Part shown: piece by piece, positions 33,751 to 43,340 of the stretch
Layout: the number at the start of each line of letters is the position of its first letter
Numbering within the stretch: position 1 is the stretch's first letter
Translations under genes and position numbers: made by a program
Notes under the pieces: model-generated
Told to the model about the DNA's origin: nothing
The model's database searches: none
The model's input: only the letters and a program-made list of their open reading frames with translations
NCBI GenBank assembly: GCA_049889095.1
Contig: JBLJFK010000001.1
Origin: Ewingella sp049889095
GTDB lineage: Bacteria > Pseudomonadota > Gammaproteobacteria > Enterobacterales > Enterobacteriaceae
Strand: one strand, 5' to 3'
DNA length: 64,000 bases

Positions 33751-35451
33751 ATGTTAGCCGACCCTTCGCAGAAATATCGTCCGTTTCCTCCCGTCAACTT
33801 GTCCGACCGCCAGTGGCCTGGGAATGTGCTAAACAAGGTGCCGCAATGGTGTTCAAGCGATCTTCGTGATGGCAATCAGGCGTTGGCCGAGCCGATGGAT
33901 AATGAACGTAAGCGTTTGTTTTTTGATTTGCTGGTTCGCTGCGGTTTTAAACAGATTGAAGTGGCTTTTCCTTCGGCTTCACAAACGGATTTTGACTTTG
34001 TGCGTGGGTTAATCGACGGCAAAGTCATTCCTGATGATGTCTGTATTCAGGTCTTAACGCCCTCGCGGCCGGATCTGATTGAACGTACCTTTGAGGCACT
34101 GAAGGATGTTCCTCGCGCCATTGTGCATTTATATAATGCTACCGCGCCGATTTTTCGCGACGTGGTGTTTAATCAAGACCGAGTCGCCACGCGTGAACTG
34201 GCAGTGCGTGGTGCAAAACAGATTCGCCAATTGTGTGAACAGAATCCACAAACACAATGGATTTTCGAATACTCTCCGGAAACCTTCTGTTTTACCGAAC
34301 TCGATTTTGCGCTGGAGATTTGCGAAGCGGTAGCGGATATCTGGCAGCCGGACGTTCAGCGTCCAATGATCATCAACTTACCCGCTACCGTGGAAGTCAG
34401 TACGCCCAATATTTATGCTGACCAGATTGAGTGGTTCTGCCGTCATTTCAGCCGCCGCAAGCAGGTCTCTATAAGTGTTCATCCGCACAATGACCGGGGG
34501 ACCGGTGTCGCCTGCGCTGAGTTGGCAATGTTGGCCGGAGCCGATCGCGTGGAAGGCTGTTTGTTTGGAAATGGAGAGCGTACCGGCAATGTGGATCTGG
34601 TGACACTGGCGCTGAATTTATACACCCAGGGAGTGGCGCCGGGACTGGATTTTAGTAATTTGCAGGGGATCGTCGAAGTGGTTGAACAGTGTAATCAGCT
34701 GCCTGTACATCCGCGTCATCCGTATGCCGGAGACCTGGTGTTTACGGCATTTTCAGGATCGCATCAGGATGCGATCAAAAAAGGTTTCGCTGCACAAAAC
34801 AGCCGCGATGACGCGTATTGGCAAGTCCCTTATTTGCCGCTCGATCCTGCCGATGTTGGCTGTAGCTATGAGGCAGTGATCCGCGTTAACAGCCAGTCCG
34901 GCAAAAGTGGTGCGGCCTGGTTGCTGGAGCAAAATCATGGTCTGACGTTACCGCGTGGCTTGCAGATTGAGTTCAGTAAAGCCGTACAGCGCGAGACCGA
35001 TACCACCGGTAAAGAGATGAGCACCAGTGATGTGTGGCGTTTATTCCGCCAGCGTTACGGGCTGGTAGATCAGCCGCAGATAAAGTTGCTGGGATATGAC
35101 ATTCGCAGTGATGAAAAAAGTGCCTATCATTTCAGTGCGCGGGTGAACTATCAGGGACATGAGCAAATGTTGTCCGGAACGGGGAACGGCCTGCTATCAG
35201 GCGCGGTTGACGCCCTGAGCCGCACTTTTGATCTGCAGTTTGAGATTGGTGATTATCATGAGCATACGCTGGGGCATCAGAGCCATAGTCGTGCCGTAGC
35301 CTATGTAAGCTGTCAGCGTAAGCAGGGTGAGATGCGCTACGGCGTTGGTATTGACAGCGATGTTTCCAGCGCGTCGTTACAGGCTCTGTTTAATGCAGCA
35401 GCTCAGCTTTTGGGATTAAATGCCGGGAGAGGAAGCTCAAGCGAAAAGTAA
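33751..35451 (+). CDS. leuA: 2-isopropylmalate synthase, LeuA2 type
   Basis: The enzyme condenses acetyl-CoA with 2-oxoisovalerate to 2-isopropylmalate, the first committed step of leucine synthesis. Metal and catalytic segments are WCSSDLRDGNQAL near residue 33-45, SISVHPHNDRGTGVA and the GNGERTGNVDL box. Length is 566 residues, the long actinobacterial/alternative (LeuA2) form with a C-terminal regulatory domain. It is not in a leuABCD operon. Its 3' end overlaps that of a convergent AraC-type regulator by 49 bases. A second, operonic leuA is expected elsewhere in such genomes; the paralogue's role is uncertain. Confidence 0.92.
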   Translation: MLADPSQKYRPFPPVNLSDRQWPGNVLNKVPQWCSSDLRDGNQALAEPMDNERKRLFFDLLVRCGFKQIEVAFPSASQTDFDFVRGLIDGKVIPDDVCIQVLTPSRPDLIERTFEALKDVPRAIVHLYNATAPIFRDVVFNQDRVATRELAVRGAKQIRQLCEQNPQTQWIFEYSPETFCFTELDFALEICEAVADIWQPDVQRPMIINLPATVEVSTPNIYADQIEWFCRHFSRRKQVSISVHPHNDRGTGVACAELAMLAGADRVEGCLFGNGERTGNVDLVTLALNLYTQGVAPGLDFSNLQGIVEVVEQCNQLPVHPRHPYAGDLVFTAFSGSHQDAIKKGFAAQNSRDDAYWQVPYLPLDPADVGCSYEAVIRVNSQSGKSGAAWLLEQNHGLTLPRGLQIEFSKAVQRETDTTGKEMSTSDVWRLFRQRYGLVDQPQIKLLGYDIRSDEKSAYHFSARVNYQGHEQMLSGTGNGLLSGAVDALSRTFDLQFEIGDYHEHTLGHQSHSRAVAYVSCQRKQGEMRYGVGIDSDVSSASLQALFNAAAQLLGLNAGRGSSSEK

Positions 35452-36191
35452 TCGCTGGGTGACACGCCGAGGGTGCGTTTAAACATCGCACTAAAGGCAC
35501 TGGGGCTGTCATAGCCCAGTGCCAGTGCTATATCGAGCACTGATGTTCCTGTCGCCAGCGCTTGTAACGCTGCCAGCAATTTTGCCCGCCTTACCCAATC
35601 ACTAAAACGCAGGCCTGTTTCGCGCTGAAAACGGCGCGACAAAGTCCGGCCACTAACACCCAGTTGTGCCGCCACCTCTTCGAGCTCCCAGTGGGAAGAT
35701 AAATCGTTGCGAATGTGCTGGCAGATCTCGAGCAACTGTCTCTCTTTGGGTTCTGGCAGATGCAGCGGTAGCTCCTGTAACAGGCGCAGTTCATCGAGTA
35801 ACAATTCCATGATGCGTTCATCACGCCCGCCGCTGGAATAGTCAGTGGGAACGCTCAGGGAGACCAAAATTAGCTCGCATAGTAGTGCCGAAATCTGCAC
35901 AACTTGACACTGCGCAGACAAATCGGCGCGGGCCAGAGGGTCAACAAAGAGTGTTCTGGCTCGAACTCCACCGATAAAACGTAGACTGTGCTCTACCCCG
36001 GACGGAAGCCATACGCCCCGACCCGGAGGCACTATCCATATGCCCAATGCGGTACTGATTTCCACTACGCCGCTCAGGGTATGAATCAGCTGAGAACAGT
36101 CATGACTGTGCAGGGGTTCGTATTCACCATGCTGGTACTCAATAGCAAGCGTGGCTACCGACTGGAAAGGGGCGAGAGGGGAGATATGCAT
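35403..36191 (-). CDS. AraC-family transcriptional regulator
   Basis: The 262-residue protein has an N-terminal cupin-like ligand domain (HSHDCSQLIHTLSGVVEI and WIVPPGRGVWLPSGVEHS). Its C-terminal double helix-turn-helix contains VAAQLGVSGRTLSRRFQRET and DIALALGYDSPSAFSAMFKR, then LGVSPSDYF. These are standard AraC signatures. The gene is convergent with the leuA paralogue and overlaps its 3' end by 49 bases, so antisense effects are possible. The effector is unknown. Confidence 0.9.
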   Translation of the reverse strand: MHISPLAPFQSVATLAIEYQHGEYEPLHSHDCSQLIHTLSGVVEISTALGIWIVPPGRGVWLPSGVEHSLRFIGGVRARTLFVDPLARADLSAQCQVVQISALLCELILVSLSVPTDYSSGGRDERIMELLLDELRLLQELPLHLPEPKERQLLEICQHIRNDLSSHWELEEVAAQLGVSGRTLSRRFQRETGLRFSDWVRRAKLLAALQALATGTSVLDIALALGYDSPSAFSAMFKRTLGVSPSDYFSLELPLPAFNPKS

Positions 36192-36293
36192 CGGGCGAGA
36201 TTTTCCGGACTGAAGGTTGCCGACAAAAGCTACGGCTAAAAGAGTTGGCTGCCCGTTCCCAGACAGCCCGAAGCTAACCGCTGACGGATAGGC

Positions 36294-36464
36294 TTATGCT
36301 GGACGGTTGTTTTTAGCGTCTTCCACGGCCTGTTTGGCTTCTTCTGCTTTTTGCTGTATCTCTTCTTCGGTCATTAGCTCGGCGACTTCGTGCAGTTTTG
36401 CCAGACCATCGCTGATATGCACTTCATCGGCTTTAGTTTTGTTGTCACTATTTTTCTCACTCAT
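36294..36464 (-). CDS. small charged hypothetical protein
   Basis: The 56-residue product is very hydrophilic, with many Glu, Lys and Ala, and is probably a helical protein (LAKLHEVAELMTEEEIQQKAEEAKQ). AGGAAAAATG precedes the ATG at 36464; an ATG at 36485 would add seven residues and has no ribosome site. I do not recognise the family. Confidence 0.55.
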   Translation of the reverse strand: MSEKNSDNKTKADEVHISDGLAKLHEVAELMTEEEIQQKAEEAKQAVEDAKNNRPA

Positions 36465-36593
36465 CATTTTTCCTGTTTGAGACATGTTATAGGAGCAAAA
36501 GTCTGCTGGAGAACGCGGAGTTTAATTTTAGCAGAGATCGGGCTGTAAATCAGGATGGAGATGGATATTGATATTGAGAACCGGGGACCTCGG

Positions 36594-36632
36594 GGAAAAA
36601 AAGATGTCAGGCCCCCGCGGGGACAGGCCTGG
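36594..36632 (-). terminator. terminator after yecF
   Basis: On the minus strand AGGCC, CCCC, GGGG and GGCCT can form a G+C-rich hairpin followed by TTTTTTT. It begins about 20 bases after the yecF stop. Confidence 0.7.
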
Positions 36633-36652
36633 GAAGCAGAGGCTCAAATAGC

Positions 36653-36877
36653 TTATTGGCGGTAGGCGAATTTGATCTGCTGCAGAGAATTTCTGAATAT
36701 ATTGGCTTGTTTTTCATCTTCCATCTGAGCAGCAAATTTTTCCATATTCAGCATGACCTTGCCAGCATCAGCCTGACCGATCGCTTTCAGCATAAGAGTC
36801 AGGGTGGCTTTAAGACAGGCCACTTCCGTTGCCAGCGTTTCGACATTGGCTTCAGTGGTAAAATCGCAGTTACTCAT
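36653..36877 (-). CDS. yecF: DUF2594 family protein YecF
   Basis: The 74-residue product matches E. coli YecF closely: EVACLKATLTLMLKAIGQAD, AGKVMLNMEK and the C-terminal QIKFAYRQ. Function is unknown. In E. coli yecF lies next to sdiA and uvrY, and here it is likewise just upstream of uvrY in divergent orientation, which supports orthology. Confidence 0.92.
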   Translation of the reverse strand: MSNCDFTTEANVETLATEVACLKATLTLMLKAIGQADAGKVMLNMEKFAAQMEDEKQANIFRNSLQQIKFAYRQ

Positions 36878-37613
36878 TCGGACTCCAAAGCTGTTCTCAG
36901 CTTATTCAATAAAAGATTTTCGGGCGTTTTTTATCAGCCAGAAAGAAAGTGACGGTATTCTAACACAATCATTCCGTACTTCGTGCAGCACTGCGTTTCA
37001 GTCAGTCTTCTGAAATAAGGGGTTAACTCTCGTTGTGGTTGTACAGGATACTAAACTTTTAATGGGATTGAGAAACTTTCAAGTTTCAGAAGAGTTTTAT
37101 TCACTCGAAATCGCTGACTTTTCTATGTACGGTTTATAATATATTTTATAAATATATCAGGGATAATCTACAGTGTTTATTTACGCGCTATTAATCTCCT
37201 GCAGTAAACTCTGATCGGGCAACAAAATCTGATTTAAAAACGTTCTGTAAAATCACGATTAACGTGTTTCATCTATGATTTATTAGTGTTTTTTAATCGA
37301 TTCTTTACTTTAATGGCATTTAAATTTTACATGTGCTAATGCTTTTTTTTACAGACACTACATGGTCAACTTCCCGAGTATGGAGTAAAATGCTGCGGTT
37401 GATTAAGTTAACGTTATTACTTCGTGTGTTATTAATTTCCGCTGTCAATGTCTGACAGCCAGGTCAGCAGCTCCATAATCGACCTGTCAATGCTGCACTC
37501 TTTTGGTTGTCAAGCTGTCCAAAGCTCTTTATTCACGTTTCCTACGTAATATCGTCTGCCGACAAGCAATGAAAACATGACTGTGTGTCGCCTTTATTTT
37601 TGGAGACTACTCT
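36878..37613. other. long A+T-rich region upstream of uvrY
   Basis: These ~735 bases carry no long coding frame. They are A+T-rich with several TATAAT-like patterns and presumably hold the uvrY promoter; in E. coli sdiA lies in this neighbourhood, but no sdiA-like frame is visible. I see no repeat or RNA gene that I can name. Confidence 0.45.
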
Positions 37614-38270
37614 TTGATTAGTGTTCTTCTTGTTGATGACCACGAACTGGTGCGTGCAGGGATCCGACGCATTTTAGAAGATATCAAAGGCATCAAAGTT
37701 GTGGGCGAAGCTCAGTGTGGCGAAGACGCCGTTAAATGGTGTCGCAGCAATGATGTAGATATTGTCTTGATGGATATGAATATGCCGGGGATCGGTGGGT
37801 TAGAAGCGACCAAAAAGATTGTCCGTTTCTCGCCTGACATCAAGATCATCATATTGACTATCTATACCGAAAATCCATTGCCAGCTAAAGTGATGCAGGC
37901 GGGAGCTTATGGTTATCTGAGTAAAGGTGCAGCGCCACAGGAAGTCGTGAATGCGATACGTCTGGTAGATTCAGGTCAGCGCTATATCGCCTCAGATATT
38001 GCTCAGCAGATGGCCCTTAGTCAGATTGAGCCCCAATCAGAAACGCCGTTTGACAGCCTTTCTGAACGTGAACTGCAAATCATGCAGATGATCACTAAAG
38101 GTCAGAAGGTCAACGAAATCTCGGAGCAACTGAACTTGAGCCCGAAGACGGTTAATAGCTATCGTTACAGAATGTTTAGTAAACTAAATATTAATGGCGA
38201 TGTCGAATTGACGCACCTTGCGATCCGGCACGGTCTGTTCAACGCGGAGACTTTGTCTGGCAGTGAGTAA
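37614..38270 (+). CDS. uvrY: response regulator UvrY (BarA/UvrY, GacA-type)
   Basis: UvrY is the response regulator of the BarA sensor and activates csrB/csrC small RNAs. The receiver domain has the acidic pocket VDDH, the phosphate-accepting Asp54 in VLMDMNMPG, and Lys in GYLSKGAAP. The C-terminal LuxR helix-turn-helix reads LSERELQIMQMITKGQKVNEI and LNLSPKTVNSYRYRMFSKL. It starts with TTG, with GGAG upstream, as in the E. coli gene. It overlaps uvrC by eight bases. Confidence 0.96.
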   Translation: MISVLLVDDHELVRAGIRRILEDIKGIKVVGEAQCGEDAVKWCRSNDVDIVLMDMNMPGIGGLEATKKIVRFSPDIKIIILTIYTENPLPAKVMQAGAYGYLSKGAAPQEVVNAIRLVDSGQRYIASDIAQQMALSQIEPQSETPFDSLSERELQIMQMITKGQKVNEISEQLNLSPKTVNSYRYRMFSKLNINGDVELTHLAIRHGLFNAETLSGSE

Positions 38271-40098
38271 TGAACGTTTTGATCCCAAAGCCTTTTTAAA
38301 TACGGTCACCAGCCAGCCAGGTGTCTACAGAATGTATGACGCCAGTGACACCGTTATTTATGTCGGTAAAGCAAAAGACCTGAAAAAACGTCTTTCCAGC
38401 TATTTTCGTCTGCAGGTTTCGAGCCGAAAAACAGAAACCCTGGTTAAAAACATCGCGCAAATCGATGTGACTGTCACTCATACGGAAACTGAAGCGCTTC
38501 TGCTTGAGCATAATTACATCAAGCTTTATCAGCCGCGCTACAACGTGTTGTTACGCGACGATAAATCTTATCCGCTGATCTTTTTGAGTGCTGACGACCA
38601 TCCGCGGATTTCAATTCACCGGGGTGCCAAGCACGCCAAAGGTGAATATTTCGGCCCTTTCCCTAACTCCTACGCCGTGCGGGAATCTCTCGCGTTGTTA
38701 CAGAAACTCTTCCCGATCCGTCAATGTGAAAACAGCGTTTATCGCAACCGTTCACGCCCCTGTTTGCAATATCAAATTGGCCGCTGTCTGGGTCCTTGTG
38801 TCAAAGGGCTGGTCAGTGAGGAAGAGTACAAAGCCCAAGTTGATTACGTCCGCCTGTTTCTTTCAGGCAAGGATCAGCAAGTTCTGAATAATCTGGTTGA
38901 ACGGATGGAAGACGCCAGTAAAACGCTGCGGTTCGAAGATGCGGGGCGCATCCGTGATCAGATTCAGGCCGTAAGACGCGTTACAGAGCGGCAATTTGTT
39001 TCAGGCAACAGTGAAGATCTGGATGTTATCGGCGTCTCTTTTGAATCCGGTATGGCTTGCCTGCACGTGCTGTTCATTCGTCAGGGTAAAGTGCTGGGCA
39101 GTCGCAGCTATTTCCCGAAAGTGCCTGGTGGCACGGATCTGAGTGAAGTGGTGCAAACCTTTGTTGGACAATTTTATTTACAGGGCAGTCAATCCCGCAC
39201 ATTGCCTGGAGAAATACTGCTCGATTTCAGTCTCACAGAAAAGGATCTGCTGGCCGATTCACTCAGTGAGATGGCTGGGCGCAAAGTTCAAATTCAGAGT
39301 AAGCCTCGGGGCGACAGGGCGCGTTATCTCAAATTGGCGCGCACCAATGCTTCTGTGGCCCTGACGACCAAACTTGCACAGCAGTCAACCATCCACCAGC
39401 GAATGAGTGAGCTGGCAAAAACGCTCAAACTTTCAGAAATTAACCGTATGGAATGTTTTGATATCAGCCATACTATGGGTGAACAAACTGTCGCTTCCTG
39501 CGTGGTTTTCGATGCTAATGGACCGCTGCGTTCAGAATACCGACGATATAACATTACAGGTATTACGCCCGGTGATGATTACGCTGCGATGGCGCAAGTT
39601 TTGACCCGACGTTACGGTAAAGACATCGAAGATAAAAAAATCCCTGATGTTATTTTTATTGATGGGGGGAAAGGCCAACTGGGTATGGCGATTGACGTAT
39701 TCTCGTCGCTGCATGTAACGTGGGATAAGTCAAAGCCGCTGCTGATTGGTATAGCGAAGGGCGCGGACCGTAAAGCCGGTCTGGAGACGCTGTTTTTTGT
39801 AGCGGAAGGCGAGGGTATCGCATTGCCTTCAGATTCACCCGCACTGCATCTTATTCAGCATATCCGGGATGATTCGCATAATCATGCTATTACCGGACAC
39901 CGGAAAAAACGCGCCAAAGTACGTAATACCAGTGCATTAGAAGAGATTGAAGGTGTCGGGCCTAAGCGCCGGCAAGTTTTACTGAAGTATATGGGCGGTA
40001 TTCAGCCGTTGCTGAATGCCAGTATCGAGGAAATAGCGCAAGTGCCTGGTATTTCTAACGCGTTGGCAGAAAAGATCCATAATGCGTTGAAACACTAA
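38263..40098 (+). CDS. uvrC: UvrABC excinuclease subunit C
   Basis: UvrC makes both incisions in nucleotide excision repair. The GIY-YIG domain is at the N-terminus (PGVYRMYDASDTVIYVGKA), a UVR motif at about residue 210, the RNase H-like endonuclease domain in the centre (CFDISHTMGE and VIFIDGGKGQ), and tandem helix-hairpin-helix motifs at the end (EGVGPKRRQVLL, VPGISNALAEKI). I chose the GTG at 38263 by comparison with E. coli; it overlaps the uvrY stop. Length is 611 residues. pgsA follows 56 bases later. Confidence 0.97.
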   Translation: MSNERFDPKAFLNTVTSQPGVYRMYDASDTVIYVGKAKDLKKRLSSYFRLQVSSRKTETLVKNIAQIDVTVTHTETEALLLEHNYIKLYQPRYNVLLRDDKSYPLIFLSADDHPRISIHRGAKHAKGEYFGPFPNSYAVRESLALLQKLFPIRQCENSVYRNRSRPCLQYQIGRCLGPCVKGLVSEEEYKAQVDYVRLFLSGKDQQVLNNLVERMEDASKTLRFEDAGRIRDQIQAVRRVTERQFVSGNSEDLDVIGVSFESGMACLHVLFIRQGKVLGSRSYFPKVPGGTDLSEVVQTFVGQFYLQGSQSRTLPGEILLDFSLTEKDLLADSLSEMAGRKVQIQSKPRGDRARYLKLARTNASVALTTKLAQQSTIHQRMSELAKTLKLSEINRMECFDISHTMGEQTVASCVVFDANGPLRSEYRRYNITGITPGDDYAAMAQVLTRRYGKDIEDKKIPDVIFIDGGKGQLGMAIDVFSSLHVTWDKSKPLLIGIAKGADRKAGLETLFFVAEGEGIALPSDSPALHLIQHIRDDSHNHAITGHRKKRAKVRNTSALEEIEGVGPKRRQVLLKYMGGIQPLLNASIEEIAQVPGISNALAEKIHNALKH

Positions 40099-40154
40099 GA
40101 GCGATGTAGCAACATACTCATAATAACCACACAAGACAGACATTTACCTACGCT

Positions 40155-40703
40155 ATGCAATTTAATATACCGACGTGCCTCACCCTGTTTCGCGTTGTAC
40201 TTATCCCGTTTTTCGTGCTGGCATTCTACTTGCCTTATGCATGGGCTCCGACGGCATGTGCACTGATTTTCGTTTTTGCGGCGATCACTGATTGGTTTGA
40301 TGGCTATCTGGCACGTCGCTGGAAGCAGACCACGCGTTTTGGTGCGTTCCTTGACCCAGTGGCAGATAAAGTATTGGTAGCCATAGCCTTAGTTCTGGTT
40401 GCAGAGCATTTTCATGCGTGGTGGATAACGTTACCTGCGGCAACCATGATTGCTCGTGAGATTATTATCTCGGCGTTGCGTGAATGGATGGCTGAAATAG
40501 GCAAACGAAGCAGCGTTGCGGTCTCCTGGATTGGCAAAGTAAAAACCACCGCGCAGATGTTGTCGTTGGTCGCTTTGTTGTGGCGTCCTGATGCGGCAGT
40601 TATTTGGGCCGGAGTGGGTGCACTGTACATTGCCGCCGTGCTGACTTTCTGGTCTATGTTCCAATATTTGAATGCAGCACGTCATGATTTGCTGGAACCC
40701 TGA
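40155..40703 (+). CDS. pgsA: phosphatidylglycerophosphate synthase
   Basis: PgsA transfers phosphatidyl from CDP-diacylglycerol to glycerol-3-phosphate in the inner membrane, the first step to phosphatidylglycerol and cardiolipin. The CDP-alcohol phosphatidyltransferase motif DG-x2-AR-x8-G-x3-D-x3-D is complete in DWFDGYLARRWKQTTRFG and AFLDPVADK. Length is 182 residues with about five membrane helices. The uvrY-uvrC-pgsA-tRNA order is as in E. coli. Confidence 0.97.
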   Translation: MQFNIPTCLTLFRVVLIPFFVLAFYLPYAWAPTACALIFVFAAITDWFDGYLARRWKQTTRFGAFLDPVADKVLVAIALVLVAEHFHAWWITLPAATMIAREIIISALREWMAEIGKRSSVAVSWIGKVKTTAQMLSLVALLWRPDAAVIWAGVGALYIAAVLTFWSMFQYLNAARHDLLEP

Positions 40704-40848
40704 TCAAACTGAGTTAAAAATCGTCAAACGATCGTGTGTAGTGGATAATTTTATTGACTCATTGCGTCAGGTCAGTAGAATGCATCGCATCAGACGGCAG
40801 CCAACAGTTGCATGAAGATAGTTAAAAAAATCAGTAAGTTCTGATTAA

Positions 40849-40924
<76 letters not shown>

Positions 40925-40982
40925 AATTTATTAAGCGGATAGTAATATCGGCTTAAGTACAAGATAAGTAGTAAGAATTAAA

Positions 40983-41056
40983 GGCGCGTTAACAAAGCGG
41001 TTATGTAGCGGATTGCAAATCCGCCTAGTCCGGTTCGACTCCGGAACGCGCCTCCA
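40983..41056 (+). tRNA. cysT: tRNA-Cys (GCA)
   Basis: The 74-base tRNA begins GGCGCGTTAACAAAGCGG and ends CTCCA; anticodon GCA within ATTGCAAAT. It is second in the cluster. Confidence 0.97.
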
Positions 41057-41067
41057 ATTTTCCCGGA

Positions 41068-41153
41068 GCCCGGGTGGTGGAATCGGTAGACACAAGGGAT
41101 TTAAAATCCCTCGGCCTTAGGCTGTACGAGTTCAAGTCTCGTCCCGGGTACCA
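41068..41153 (+). tRNA. leuZ: tRNA-Leu (TAA)
   Basis: The 86-base class II tRNA begins GCCCGGGTGGTGGAATCGG and ends with ACCA; anticodon TAA within ATTTAAAAT; a variable arm (CTCGGCCTTAGGCTG) is present. It is last in the cluster. Confidence 0.97.
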
Positions 41154-41209
41154 TGGAAAATTAACGTAATAGATTCAAAGCAATAAAAAAGTAATGTCGT
41201 ATATTATCG

Positions 41210-41232
41210 CCACCTTTGGGTGGTTTTTTTTA
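41210..41232 (+). terminator. terminator of the tRNA cluster
   Basis: CCACC and GGTGG form a short stem around TTTG, followed by eight T residues, 57 bases after tRNA-Leu. Confidence 0.8.
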
Positions 41233-41507
41233 TGCCCTTCATAATATCCCTGGTCGCCAGCTGCTGGCATATGGCCTTCTTCGTCATAAAGAGTTGTTGG
41301 GAACAAAGTTCTTATTTCCCGCATCGTCCACGTGTGCATATATCAATGTTTACCCATGTACATCAAGCTGGCGAAGGAGGAATGTTATCTTTCCAGACCG
41401 TCAAATGTTGAAGTTACGATACTCTATGAGCAAGATAATTAAGCTGAGCACAGCGGTGCTTACGGGTACTGTTGCTGGCATCGATTCGTTAAGATGATGC
41501 TAAAAAT
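41233..41507. other. non-coding spacer between tRNA cluster and proP
   Basis: Short open frames exist here but none has a ribosome site or a recognisable product. I see nothing further to annotate. Confidence 0.4.
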
Positions 41508-41538
41508 AAAGCGGGTCAGTTTTTACTGACCCGCTTTT
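41508..41538 (-). terminator. terminator after proP
   Basis: AAAGCGGGTCAGT and ACTGACCCGCTTT form a 13-base perfect stem with a TTTT loop. It lies 27 bases after the proP stop. Confidence 0.92.
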
Positions 41539-41564
41539 GCACGCTAACCCTTACAGGCGTCTAA

Positions 41565-43067
41565 TTAATCAATTTCAGGATGCTGGGCGATCAGGTTCTT
41601 TCTTTTGGTTTCCAACTCAGCGATCTGAGCATCAACATCTTCGATCTTGTTTTCGATATTGTCGTGATGCTCCTGCAACAGCTCTTTGGCTTCCGCGCGA
41701 TCGGAGGCTGCTGGTGTCGCACCTTTCAATGGCTTATTGGCAGTTTCTTTCATGAATACACCGGTAACCAAACCAATAACGGACACTACCATCAGATAGT
41801 AGGCTGGCATATACAGGTTCTGGGTTGACTCAACCAACCAGGCAGCAACGGTAGGAGTAACACCTGCCACTATAATGGAGATGTTGAAAGCAATGGCCAG
41901 AGCGCTATAGCGAATATTCGTCGGGAACATTGCTGGCAGTGTTGACGCCATGACACCGGTGAAGCAGTTAAGCAGTATCGCCAGAATCAACAGTCCGCAG
42001 AAAATCAGCCCAATTACGCCACTATTAATCAGAATAAAACATGGGATGGCCAGAATGAATAGGCCAACACTACCGGCGATGATAAACGGCTTACGTCCTA
42101 TTTTGTCACTCATCATTCCTATAAATGGCTGCACGAACAACATACCGACCATGATAGCAATGATGATCAATACGCCGTGGTCTTCAGAATAATGCAGGCT
42201 ATGCGAAAGATAGCTTGGCATATACGTCAGTAACATGTAGTACGTGACGTTAGTTGCAATGACGATCCCCACGCACACAATCATGCTTTTCCACTGTTTA
42301 GTCAGAATTTCACGGTAAGAGACTTTTGGTGGCGCGGCAATATTATTGCGTGAATCATTGTCTATGCTATCCACGTGCTGCTGGAACGTTGGGGTCTCTT
42401 CCAGTGCATGGCGCAAATAAATACCGATTAATCCCAGGGGGGCAGCAATGAAGAAAGGAATACGCCAGCCCCAGTCAAGGAAGTTCTCTTCACCAACAAT
42501 GCTGGAGATCAGAATAACGACACCTGCGCCTAACACGAAACCTGCAATGGAGCCGAAATCAAGCCAACTGCCGAGGAACCCACGCTTTCTATCTGGGGAG
42601 TATTCGGCGACAAAGATAGCAGCACCGGTATATTCGCCGCCCACGGAAAAGCCCTGGGCAAGTTTTGCGAGTAACAGCAGGATCGGTGCCCAGATGCCTA
42701 TAGTGGCGTAGCCAGGAATTAAGCCGATACAGAAGGTGCTGACAGACATAATAATAATGGTGACGGATAGCACTTTTTGCCGTCCAAATTTATCACCTAA
42801 TGCGCCGAAGAATATACCACCCAAAGGTCTCACGAGGAATGGAACAGAGAAGGTTCCCAATGCAGCGATCATTTGGAGACCCGGATCTGCGCCGGGGAAA
42901 AATACCTGACCCAGTGCGAAAGCGACGAAACCATATACACCAAAGTCGAACCACTCCATGGCATTACCTAGCGCAGCTGCAGTGATGGCTTTTTTTAGCT
43001 TGGTATCATCAATGATAGTAATATCATTGATTTGCATAGGTTTAACTCGTTTTTTTCGTAATCTCAT
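41565..43067 (-). CDS. proP: proline/glycine betaine:H+ symporter
   Basis: ProP is an osmosensing inner-membrane symporter of the major facilitator superfamily that accumulates proline, betaine and ectoine under osmotic stress. Agreement with E. coli ProP is long and close, e.g. ALGNAMEWFDFGVYGFVA, GFSVGGEYTGAAIFVAEYSP and NVTYYMLLTYMPSYLSH. Twelve membrane helices are expected. The C-terminal tail (ELLQEHHDNIENKIEDVDAQ, IAELETKRKNLI) forms the antiparallel coiled coil characteristic of osmosensing ProP. Length is 500 residues. AGGAC lies before the ATG. Confidence 0.96.
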   Translation of the reverse strand: MRLRKKRVKPMQINDITIIDDTKLKKAITAAALGNAMEWFDFGVYGFVAFALGQVFFPGADPGLQMIAALGTFSVPFLVRPLGGIFFGALGDKFGRQKVLSVTIIIMSVSTFCIGLIPGYATIGIWAPILLLLAKLAQGFSVGGEYTGAAIFVAEYSPDRKRGFLGSWLDFGSIAGFVLGAGVVILISSIVGEENFLDWGWRIPFFIAAPLGLIGIYLRHALEETPTFQQHVDSIDNDSRNNIAAPPKVSYREILTKQWKSMIVCVGIVIATNVTYYMLLTYMPSYLSHSLHYSEDHGVLIIIAIMVGMLFVQPFIGMMSDKIGRKPFIIAGSVGLFILAIPCFILINSGVIGLIFCGLLILAILLNCFTGVMASTLPAMFPTNIRYSALAIAFNISIIVAGVTPTVAAWLVESTQNLYMPAYYLMVVSVIGLVTGVFMKETANKPLKGATPAASDRAEAKELLQEHHDNIENKIEDVDAQIAELETKRKNLIAQHPEID

Positions 43068-43214
43068 TTTTTACGTCCTTTGTTCAAATAACTCAACCGC
43101 GTAAAGCGTGAGATATTTATTAGCTAAAGTAATTTTTAGAAATTTCAAATCATTATAGGACGGTTTTAATTATAGGTGCAAAGCCAGGGTGTTTATTGAA
43201 CAATAGCAACAATA

Positions 43215-43246
43215 TAAAAAGAGCAGGTTTTAACCCGCTCTTTTAG
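43215..43246 (-). terminator. hairpin upstream of proP
   Basis: AAAAGAGCAGG pairs with CCCGCTCTTTT with one mismatch, followed by TTTTAG on the plus strand. It lies between proP and the zinc-ribbon gene; which transcript uses it is unclear. Confidence 0.5.
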
Positions 43247-43312
43247 AGTGTGCTGTTTTATCAATGATTGAGTGAGAAGTTCATGAAGTTTTAAATAAAA
43301 CAGGGGAATGTT

Positions 43313-43336
43313 AAAACGGCCCCGAGGGGCGTTTTT
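43313..43336 (-). terminator. terminator after zinc-ribbon gene
   Basis: AAAACGGCCCC and GGGGCGTTTTT pair around GA with one bulged G. It begins five bases after the stop of the small gene. Confidence 0.7.
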
Positions 43337-43340
43337 AGGG

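Noticed and set aside
41216..41497. Short frames after the tRNA-Leu terminator
   Set aside because: They begin in the terminator's T-run, have no ribosome site and no recognisable product.
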